From assembly GCA_024635655.1 (NCBI GenBank), contig JAGXIL010000062.1, forward strand, positions 93,023 to 157,022: 64,000 nucleotides of DNA. Reading direction: 5' to 3'. Position 1 is the stretch's first letter. Each line of letters opens with the position of its first letter. A program made the translations under genes and the position numbers. Of this stretch, positions 55,601 to 63,100 are shown piece after piece. The notes beneath the pieces are model-generated. The model saw only the letters and a list, made by a program, of their open reading frames with translations, did no database searches and was not told the origin of the DNA. This DNA comes from Gillisia sp. (GTDB taxonomy: Bacteria; Bacteroidota; Bacteroidia; Flavobacteriales; Flavobacteriaceae).

Positions 55601-58600
55601 ACATTAAATATAGGGGGAGAAGTGTTTACCGGAAATACTATAACCGCTGCCCAAATCCAGGCGTTAGGTTTTAATGAAACAACCGTATTCCAAGTAGAAG
55701 TTACAAATGGTGCTTGTGAAGCACCTGCTTATTCGAAAACCGCTATTTTAAGTGTTATTCCATCCGATATTGCACCTAGTCCGGTAACAGTCGATCCAGG
55801 TGTGGTTTGTTTAGGGGAAGAAGTTACCCTTAGTTCAGAAACAGGATATGAAAGTGGAGCAACAATTTTAGATCAAGGAGCATTTGACAATGCATCAATT
55901 ACCAACCACGGATGGAGAATAAGAAGAGAGGGAATCTCTGGGGATCTTGGCTTCGATACAGATGCTAACAACACGGAATTTGACAGGTGGAAGCGAGCCA
56001 CACCCCGTGCATTTACAACCGCCTCAATAAATTCTCCTTACAATACATCAGGAGTCGTTTTCGATACCGGTATTGAAGACGGAAATAAAGGTTTTGGTCT
56101 TATTTCAGGAGATTATAGGTCTACAATGGAAACTCCCATTTTCACTATAGGATCAATGGATCAGGCAGTTCTAACTTTTGATCAGGCTTATGTTCTTACT
56201 CCAGGTTCATCAATAAAAGTAGAAATTTCTACAGATGGCGGTAATACTTACTCAACAATTTATATTAGGGAAGTTCCTGCGACTGCTACACAAGGAATTG
56301 CCAGTGGAAATACTACAAGCTTTGGAACTGGCACAATAGATTCCCATCCGGAAAATAAAATATTAATTGATTTAGGAGATTATATCGGACGCCCTAATTT
56401 AAGGATAAGATTTAATTATTCAGGTTCCAGACCGGGAGACATTTGGGCGGTAGATAATATTGATATTCCGGAAGGACCGGCAGGTATTACTATGGAATGG
56501 AGAGATTATACTGATCCGGAAATTCCTGAAGGTGTTTTCATTGGGACTAATAATTCGGAAAAATGGGCTCCTAATAAAATTGGTTTAAATGTTTTCGAAG
56601 TTAAAACCAAACTTGTTTTCAATTCCAATGGAGATGCATGTGAAACAGCGGAAAATGCACAAAGGATTGATGTTTTCGTCTTTGATAAATATACATCTAA
56701 TGTTACGGCAGATTATGGTAGTTGCGGTAATTTTACTGCACAGTTAAATGCCGTTGTCACCAATGGAACAAATGACACTATTCAAAGTTACCCTACACCT
56801 GATGGATACATAGGCAAGTGGGAAATTAGTGATGGTACTTTGGTAGATTCAGATCCAGATGATGGTATTGCCGCAATAAATGATCCTAAAGCAATTCTTT
56901 CTACAGATGCTACTGGTACATATTCTGTTTCCTGGATTTTGGAAAGAACAGCAGAGGATGAAAATGGTGTTCTCTATGAAAACCCAGAAAGCTGTCCTCC
57001 TGTTGTGAATCCATTAGATGTAGCTATTGAAGGTTGTATAGCTTTGGATTTTGATGGAGTAAATGACTATGTTGATTTGGGAACAAATTATACCGGTAGT
57101 AACTATAGTATAGAAGCATGGGTAAGACCTTTGGACAGAGAAATTGAAGGTGGATTTACCGATGCTTCCACAGGAACTATTATTTCCGGTCCTGGATTTG
57201 AAATTAAAATGGAAAACCTACCCGCGGATATCTCACCAAATGGTAGATGGTATCATATTGCATACACTAGCGATGGCACCTTATATATCGACGGTATTTT
57301 ACAATCTGCCAACTCAATTTCTGGTGTTGGTGGAAGCCAGACATTAATTGGGGCCCGCTGGAATTCATCTGAAAAACGTGCAGAAAATTTCTTTTCCGGT
57401 TGGATTGAGGAAGTAAGGATCTGGAATGGAAATATATCTCAGGAAAATATAAGATTCACTATGAATCAGCGCCTAAAAGCCGAGGGAAACATTGGGATAG
57501 AGGTAGATATGGACCATCCTGATGCCCCCGATGTTGGCAATCTTGCTGGTTATTACCGATTGATTTCTGCTAATCCTGATCCTGCTAACCTGGTGAATTT
57601 TGCAGCCGAACTTTTACCGGCAAATGGTATCACTCCCAATCTTGCAAATGCTAATATTCCCGGCAGGTTGATAAATATGGAAACCAACCAGCAAAACACT
57701 GCTCCCCTTCCCTATTTTTCTATAAATGATGGATTATGGGCTACTGATGAAACATGGGCGAGACCAGAGGTTTGGGATCCACCCCATACAGGAGATATAG
57801 AATGGAACATTGTTAGAACACGAAATAATATACAATCCGGAGCAAGAGACATTAAAGTGCTAGGATTGATCTCAGAGGTCAACAAGCTGCAAATGGATGG
57901 ATCCTATGCTACTTCAGGATGGAACACAGCCGGAACAGGAAACCCTCTGTATGTTACTCATTACCTGAAATTAGATGGCGTTATTGATCTGGTGGGTGAA
58001 TCTCAGTTAATACAGCCTAACCTCAGTATTGTAGATGCTGCCAGCGCAGGCTATCTGGAACGTGACCAGCAGGGTACCGCCAATAGTTTTAATTATAATT
58101 ACTGGTCTTCGCCGGTAAGTACAGGTACAGGTAACGTGCCATATACTGTTGCAGGAGTTCTTCAAGATGGATCAGATCCTGCTAATCCGGCTACAATTAC
58201 TTTTGGTGATCCTCATGCTTTTGCCGATGGGGGTAAAACAAATCCCATAAAGATTAGTAACTACTGGATAAGTATTTTTAATGGAGTTGCTGATCTATAC
58301 GGGGATTGGGAATTCCAATATGGGAGCGAGGGAATTATTAATGTAGGGGAAGGCTATACCATGAAAGGAACTTCAGGCCCTGTTCCTATTCCAACAGCTC
58401 AAAATTATGTTTTTGCAGGTAAACCGAACAATGGTGAAATCATACTTTCTGTCGATCCAAACACAAATTACTTATTGGGAAATCCGTATGCTTCTGCTAT
58501 TTCTATTAGAGAATTTATATTGGATAATTTGAGTCCCCAGGATGTTACAGGGGGCAGAAACACCACTAATACTTTTAATGGGGCCCTTTATTTCTGGGAA

Positions 58601-59653
58601 CATTTCGGCCAAAAAGATTCACATATCTTACTGGATTATGTCGGAGGATATGCTACAGGAAATTTAGTAGGTGGAGTTCCAGCCGCATCTGTTGATTACC
58701 GTATCGACCAAACAGGAAAATTTGGAAAGAAAGTACCGGGAGATTTTGTTCCCGTTGGGCAAGGATTTTTTGTAAATACAGTTATTGATTCACTTGGTAT
58801 TGCAGGTAGTGGAGGAAATTTACTTTTCCAAAATAGCCAACGTTTCTTTATACCTGATGCTAATGGAGATGAAGGGGAGGCAGTTTTTCTACGTCCTGAA
58901 AATCATGCCAAAGAAGCAAAAGCGCAAGAAAGACCTAAAATTCGACTTGGATATATATCTCCTCTAAACTTCAAACGGCAAATTTTAGTTGGAGTAGATC
59001 CTAATACCACAAATGGTTTTGATCTTGGATATGATGCTCCTTTGAATGATTACAATTCGGAAGATATGTACTGGATCCAGGATAACAACTGGTTAGTGAT
59101 ACAGGGAGTTCCTCATTTTGACAAGGAGCAGGTATTACCTCTGGGTATTATCCTTAAAGAAAAAGGGGAATTTACCATACAGATCGATAAGCTGGAAAAT
59201 ATTGATGATGATAAAAATATCTATTTAAATGATAAATTAAAAGATTCTATTCACGATCTGAGAGCTTCTCCCTATAAAATTAAAGCTGATGGAGGGTACC
59301 ACAATGAGCGTTTTGAAATTGTCTTCTTCAAGGAAATAGCGACTGATCCACCCATTGTTGATGGACCGGGCGGAGGGAAACCGGGTGGCGGAGAAATTCC
59401 TGAAGACATAACCAATTTAACTGTTAGATACTCACATACCCGCCAGGAGATCCAGATCTTGAATCCAGATCAGGTGGCATTATCAAATATGTATATATTT
59501 AACTTAAATGGAAATCAGTTGATTAACCATAGGAATCTTTCTCACGAAAAAGATGTAAGGGTACCCGTTAGGAACTACAGCTCCGGAGTCTATATTGTGA
59601 AATTATATTCTGAAGGAAATGTGATCAGTAAAAAGATTATTATTAATAATTAG
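49655..59653 (+). CDS. Giant secreted multi-domain surface protein with T9SS type A sorting domain
   Basis: A 3,332-residue secreted protein. In order: signal peptide (cut near WSGFGQ); two Ig-like repeats (~26-208); two putative Ig repeats with TGATVSGLPPG-type cores; three Ig-like repeats (~390-660); mixed PKD-like repeats; four copies of a PKD-like ~92-residue repeat (~942-1308); further Ig/PKD-type repeats; a MAM-like jelly-roll region (~2100-2290); a LamG-like lectin fold (~2461-2608, starting ALDFDGVNDYVDLG); a long region; a GGGKPGGGE linker; and a C-terminal sorting domain (~3254-3332, with FNLNGNQLINHRNLS and GVYIVKLYSEGNVISKKI). The last domain is the T9SS type A signal for export and attachment. 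Function is likely adhesion or surface binding; the ligand is unknown. A long hairpin follows. Confidence 0.9.
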   Translation: MEKKLLSVLLLVFIFFLSSWSGFGQCPTSVNVSADPGTTVCAGTNVTFTANISGGTDPQYQWQIDQSNVSGETSSNFTTNSLTNGQKVRVVITSGTQDDDCSKPSSEITMTVNPVRTPTVSVTANKTSLCSGESITFSASNTHGGNSPQYEWFVNNSTTISQTGQSVTFSSAEFNEGQNTVRVRLTSSHDCVTSDTAETTSSPFTLKPDASIAATTSTEIESCINTTISPIKFDIGGGGTGATVSGLPPGVTGSFSNGVYTISGSPTSAGSFGFTVNTTGTCAQTSASGTIEVNPDATLSLTSNNNNQTVCAAGGVEGAEIAPITYSIGETGTGASVTGLPTGISGSYINGTFTISGSSSETGTHNFSVTATGTCGPSSALTGSIIITGNLKPTVTITSSESENEICEGTEVTFTATSTNGGSSPAYQWQINGDNVGTNSNTFTTSSLTDGQIVTVVMTSNETCRTENTATSNGISTKVNPNLEPSVTIEPTDTDFCAGDEVSYKAIPVNGGPSPVYQWKVGSTVVGSGETFTSSTLTNGQSITVTLTSSETCVTTSTAVSEPVVTSVNENLVPSVTIESNDENNTICSGGSITFTATTVNGGDSPSHQWKVDGTNAGTNSPTFTSNTITNGQVVSVVLTSNEECLAENDVVSNAIEVKVDQDIRGMDLGWDNSNSAFNPTAICPVVSNLVYKVQHLEGATSYFWTFPSGWNITSDPTSNEVSVTATASAQGGTVKVKALSECGSSNELISPQITTGTVVYVEAGPDQTVCPGTAEINLAGEIGGVISQKKDWNWSDNGAGGSFKNNQGSDIKGIYTIPTSLRNGGTISITITSIDPPGTCGAKSDSMILTIDSAASITDATYKTQTVCVDSAIQDISFNVAGAGKGAEATGLPAGITGSFAEGIFTLTGTPTEAGTFNYTVTTTGECTNATRTGTLTVNPRPTFTQPEEVFVCAGSETSLISFSGSSVSGTTFEWTNDNTSIGLAASGTGNINSFTANNSTNEPLVANISVTPIANNCDGTSQEFQITVYPTTTLTKPEDLTVCNGENIGEIAFDGSNVSGTTYKWSNSNPSIGLDAEGTGNISSFTATNTTNAPIDATITVTPVANGCDGTPEEFKITVNPTPAFTAPENIVVCNGEDFSQLDFTGATASGTTYNWTNSNTEIGLASSATETGFLPSFTAVNNGNEPINATITVIPSANECAGEPVIFGITVNPTNEVNNIEDIVICNGEDFSEIVLSSNVAGTSYSWSNSNSGIGLPETGTGNIPAFSAENNTEAAITATITVTPTANECEGNPFSFDVIVNPNATVDAGPDQTICSSGVATMAAVLGGGASEGTWTTSGSGTFTNNNINSDYTPSDSDILNGSVILTYTSNDPEGPCGTASDTMELFLNEEALITTQPENLGLCSTEPSELTVIASGDNLTYEWRRTDGVNISNSNGIYSSTLSFNNTTSTHAGEYYVIVRGEDTCGEVESERVTINVDENIIINEPTDEIPICGDGFSQADMKVIAHAGDSPLTFVWYKDGVPVDDSDSKITITGPTLANGKYEGTLNINGVTVDYNGDYYVEITGPEEFTCSTAVTNPFQVRLKEMPALPEVEDLVVCQNETPETFTVTTGTDLKWYLNEDDTEFIVNEAGQSAAPVPSTDVPGDFYFWVTQQPEACESEKVQVKVTVQPKPETPTLTAEEATVEYCLGEIATPLTATGTDGSSLNWYDSETGEALTSAPEPTTENPGVTTYWVSQTPVDGLGCESDRAEITVTVFALPEVTASVEESIICKGSPAELSASGGVSYIWYDGEDIIGTEASISHTPADAGDYTFTVVVTDTNNCENTASLDVQVDENTVAGTISGQESVCISSPSGSFILEGNTGDIQRWESSTDNGSTWTDIANTSSTFQFTDLTTPTIFRAVVKNGVCDEMHSNEIEVTIDLLPVGGELSFDGNGRVFVICENPVGNYAVDLNLTGIEGEVVRWGYRNWDATGYTTLNIGGEVFTGNTITAAQIQALGFNETTVFQVEVTNGACEAPAYSKTAILSVIPSDIAPSPVTVDPGVVCLGEEVTLSSETGYESGATILDQGAFDNASITNHGWRIRREGISGDLGFDTDANNTEFDRWKRATPRAFTTASINSPYNTSGVVFDTGIEDGNKGFGLISGDYRSTMETPIFTIGSMDQAVLTFDQAYVLTPGSSIKVEISTDGGNTYSTIYIREVPATATQGIASGNTTSFGTGTIDSHPENKILIDLGDYIGRPNLRIRFNYSGSRPGDIWAVDNIDIPEGPAGITMEWRDYTDPEIPEGVFIGTNNSEKWAPNKIGLNVFEVKTKLVFNSNGDACETAENAQRIDVFVFDKYTSNVTADYGSCGNFTAQLNAVVTNGTNDTIQSYPTPDGYIGKWEISDGTLVDSDPDDGIAAINDPKAILSTDATGTYSVSWILERTAEDENGVLYENPESCPPVVNPLDVAIEGCIALDFDGVNDYVDLGTNYTGSNYSIEAWVRPLDREIEGGFTDASTGTIISGPGFEIKMENLPADISPNGRWYHIAYTSDGTLYIDGILQSANSISGVGGSQTLIGARWNSSEKRAENFFSGWIEEVRIWNGNISQENIRFTMNQRLKAEGNIGIEVDMDHPDAPDVGNLAGYYRLISANPDPANLVNFAAELLPANGITPNLANANIPGRLINMETNQQNTAPLPYFSINDGLWATDETWARPEVWDPPHTGDIEWNIVRTRNNIQSGARDIKVLGLISEVNKLQMDGSYATSGWNTAGTGNPLYVTHYLKLDGVIDLVGESQLIQPNLSIVDAASAGYLERDQQGTANSFNYNYWSSPVSTGTGNVPYTVAGVLQDGSDPANPATITFGDPHAFADGGKTNPIKISNYWISIFNGVADLYGDWEFQYGSEGIINVGEGYTMKGTSGPVPIPTAQNYVFAGKPNNGEIILSVDPNTNYLLGNPYASAISIREFILDNLSPQDVTGGRNTTNTFNGALYFWEHFGQKDSHILLDYVGGYATGNLVGGVPAASVDYRIDQTGKFGKKVPGDFVPVGQGFFVNTVIDSLGIAGSGGNLLFQNSQRFFIPDANGDEGEAVFLRPENHAKEAKAQERPKIRLGYISPLNFKRQILVGVDPNTTNGFDLGYDAPLNDYNSEDMYWIQDNNWLVIQGVPHFDKEQVLPLGIILKEKGEFTIQIDKLENIDDDKNIYLNDKLKDSIHDLRASPYKIKADGGYHNERFEIVFFKEIATDPPIVDGPGGGKPGGGEIPEDITNLTVRYSHTRQEIQILNPDQVALSNMYIFNLNGNQLINHRNLSHEKDVRVPVRNYSSGVYIVKLYSEGNVISKKIIINN
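52480..53575 (+). repeat. Four tandem PKD-like repeats (~92 residues each) in the giant protein
   Basis: Four units of about 276 bp, each holding the pattern (C-x-G-E), SGTTYxWxNxNxxIGL, GTGNI-x-x-F and TITVTPxANxCxG. They start near 52480, 52745, 53021 and 53297. Residues in the motifs are conserved but other positions vary, so they are old duplications. Confidence 0.8.
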
Positions 59654-59705
59654 GGAATTACATCTATTATAAAACTGGTCATTAGATTATAATAAGAAAA
59701 TTCTG

Positions 59706-59770
59706 ACCAGCGTATTAATTTCCAATGGAATATAAAATATATTCCTGGAAATTAATACGCTGGTTTTTTA
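59706..59770 (+). terminator. Very long terminator hairpin after the giant gene
   Basis: Perfect 19-bp arms (59706-59724 and 59746-59764, starting ACCAGCG and ending CGCTGGT) enclose an inner 8-bp inverted repeat GGAATATA / TATATTCC (59727-59734 and 59738-59745), and a T-run follows. This gives a stem of about 27 paired bases with a small bulge. Confidence 0.85.
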
Positions 59771-60111
59771 TACCATCTTTTTTATAAAGTCATCTTATCA
59801 TAAAAAAGTTCTAATCTAACTTATAATCCCTTTTCTAAATAATAGGGTGACAGAGTTGCTTTTCCTAATACCCACTAAAATAAATTTAATATAAAAATGC
59901 CATTGATAATTATTCCAAAAATTATTTCTATTGGATAGTCATAATACTCCAGTTCAGGGTTATATATAAATTATACCAAATATAGAGTTCTCCACATTAA
60001 AAATCTAAAATTAATTTTTATAAGTTTTTTCCTACAAATATAGCGATTTGATATACCTCCTCTGTCATTTAACGATAAATAATGTATTTAAACGGTAAAT
60101 TTTTCGGTTAA

Positions 60112-60145
60112 TTGCCTTATTTCTAAAATTTTATATATAGTTTTA
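60112..60145 (+). promoter_or_regulatory. Candidate promoter of the SprB-like gene
   Basis: TTG at 60112-60114 is followed after 23 nt by TAGTTTTA (60138-60145, fits TAnnTTTA), and the ATG at 60170 is 24 nt further on. The spacing is slightly longer than the usual 19. Confidence 0.35.
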
Positions 60146-60169
60146 CAAACTATTGTTAAAGTTTAGAGT

Positions 60170-63100
60170 ATGGAAAAAATTACTTTTCGGGCAAGAACCT
60201 TCCTGATCCTTTTTTTCTTATTAGGTTCTTCCCTCACTTTTTTAACGGCAACTAATCCAAGATCTGCAGATATTTCCATTACCGGGGATGTTTCCCATGT
60301 GTCTTGTTTTGGTGGAAGTGATGGTTCAATTAAAACCACAATTTCGGGTGGAAGCGGATCCTACACGATTTCGTGGTCAGGAACAAACCAGACTTCAAAT
60401 GAAATTTCAGATCTCAAATCCGGCTCTTACACGATAACGGTTACAGATGATACCCATTCTGAATCTAAAGAATTCACTATAGATCAACCAGCTGCATTAT
60501 CGGTTACCTCAGCGTCTTCCTCAAATGTTTCCTGCAACGGGGGAAATGATGGCTCCGTTACTGCAGGAACAGTATCCGGAGGAACCAATCCTTATCGCTA
60601 TTCGAAAGACAATACATCTTTTGATACCAATACAACATTTTCAGGGTTGTCTTCTGGAGATTATATTATTTATATAAAAGATGCCAATGGTTGTACTTTA
60701 GAGCAAAACGTATCTGTTGAACAGCCTGCTCCACTTGCTATGGCAGAACCAACTTCAGTGCCGGTGAGCTGCAATGGTGGAAATGACGGGGAGATAACAG
60801 CAGGAGCAGTAACCGGTGGAAATGAGGGATATCAATATTCAAAAGACGGAACAACATTTACTTCCTCAGATTCCTTTTCAAATCTTACAGCAGGTACTTA
60901 CACCATTACGGTAAAAGACCTAAAAGGATGTACTGTTAATCAAACAGCAATTGTTGAAGAACCCGCAGCTTTAACTATGGCTGCTCCGGTTTCAACACCT
61001 GTTAGTTGTAATGGAGGAAATGATGGAACAATTACAGCCGGGGCAGTAACTGGCGGAAATCCGGATTATGAATATTCAAAAGACGGTACTACTTTTACTT
61101 CCTCACACACCTTTTCAAATCTTACGACAGGAAATTACACCATAACCGTAAAAGACTCAAAAGGATGTACCGCTACCCAAACAGTAACCGTTGACGAACC
61201 TGCAGTACTAACGATGGCTGAACCGGTTTCTACTCCTGTTAGCTGTAATGGAAATAATGATGGAACAATTACAGCTGGTACAGTATCCGGAGGTAATTCG
61301 GGGTATCAATATTCCAATGACGGTTCTACTTTTACTTCTTCAAATTCCTTTTCAAATCTTACAGCAGGAGATTATACCATCACCGTAAAAGATTCAGAGG
61401 GATGCACCGCTACCCAAACAGTAACAGTTGAGGAACCGGCACTGTTAACCATGGCTGCTCCGATTTCAGCACCCGTTAGCTGTAATGATGGAAATGATGG
61501 AACCATTAAAGCAGGTACAGTATCAGGAGGCAATTCGGGGTATCAGTATTCTATTGACGGTACTACTTTTACTTCCTCAAACTCCTTCTCTGATCTTACT
61601 GCCGGAAGTTATACCATCACCGTTAAAGATTCAGAGGGATGTACTGCTACTGAAACAGTAACAGTTGAGGAACCTGCCGCTTTATCCATGGATGCTCCGG
61701 TTTCCACGCCGGTAAGTTGCAATGGTGGAAATGACGGAACAATTACTGCTGGTGAAGCTTCAGGAGGAAACGGTGGATATCAATATTCTAAAGATGGAAC
61801 AAACTATTCCTCAACAAAAAACTTCACAGGATTATCACCCGGCTTTCACAGTATTTATGTAAGAGACGCTAAAGGCTGTGTAACGGAGGCAGAGGTTGAG
61901 ATCCAGGAGCCAGCTGAATTATCTATGACGTCTTCCACTTTCACCCCAACCACTTGTTATGGAGGAAATGATGGAACTGTAACGGCAGGAACAGTATCCG
62001 GGGGTAATGGAGATTACCTGTATTCCCTCGACAACACGAATTTTGAACCATCCAAAGAATTTACCAATATTACCGCGGGTACGCACACTGTATTTGTTAA
62101 AGATTCCAAAGGATGTTCCCTCCAACAAACCATAACTGTTACTGAACCTGATATATTAGATGCTACTACGGCAAAATCAGATGTGAAGTGCTTTGAAGGT
62201 AGCTCAGGAACTATAACCCTAAGCAATTCATCCGGGGGAAGCAACAATTTTGAATATAGTATTAATGGGACCGATTGGTCATCATCTGAAACCTTTACAG
62301 ATTTGACAGCGGGATCATATCAGGTTTCAATCAGAGATAAAAACAATCCTTCCTGTGTAATTATTCTTCAAGAGGATTATCAGATAAACCAGCCTTCTGC
62401 AGCTATAGATCTTGAGGTAGAAACAACCAGAACATCAACCTACGGCACTTCAACAGGATCTGCCACAGCAAATGCTTCCGGCGGTACTCCAGGGTATACG
62501 TATGAATGGAGAGAATCCGGCCAAAATTCTATTCTTCAAAACACAAAAATAGCCACCAACCTTGCAGCCGGATTATATGATATCACTATTATAGATGCTA
62601 ATGGCTGTAAACTAACCGAACAAATTGAAATTATTGATGCCATTCAGGCTTTTATATTAACAAGGAGTACATGTGAAGTGGAAGATGATATTGACGCTAT
62701 TCGTACTTTTCATTTTGTAGTTGAAGATGGAACAGCAATTGGAGGAATAGGTCCATTTACATACTCATGGGATTTTGGTGTGGACGCAGATTTCTCTGAG
62801 GACTCTGGAATTGGAGAATTTTGGGTTGATTACACCTCAACAGGTAATAAAACTATTACTTTAACAGTAACCGATAGTATTGGAGAAGTTTATACCACAA
62901 CCCAGGATCAATTTGTAGGGAAATGTTATAACCCATGTGGAAAATCAAGTAATATAGAATTTGATCCCAATAATATTTATATGGGCTATACAGATGGAAC
63001 CCCTATTGATATCGAGAGCCCGGATTATTGTAATAATGCTGTGGAAAAATTTATTTTTATTCAGGTTGATAAAAGCGCGAATATCTACAACCCCTACATA

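Larger units (their letters stand above)
59654..60169. other. Intergenic region between the two giant genes
   Basis: About 520 AT-rich bases. It holds the terminator hairpin (59706-59770) and a promoter-like pair for the second gene. Between them no ORF, RNA or repeat was recognised. Confidence 0.45.
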
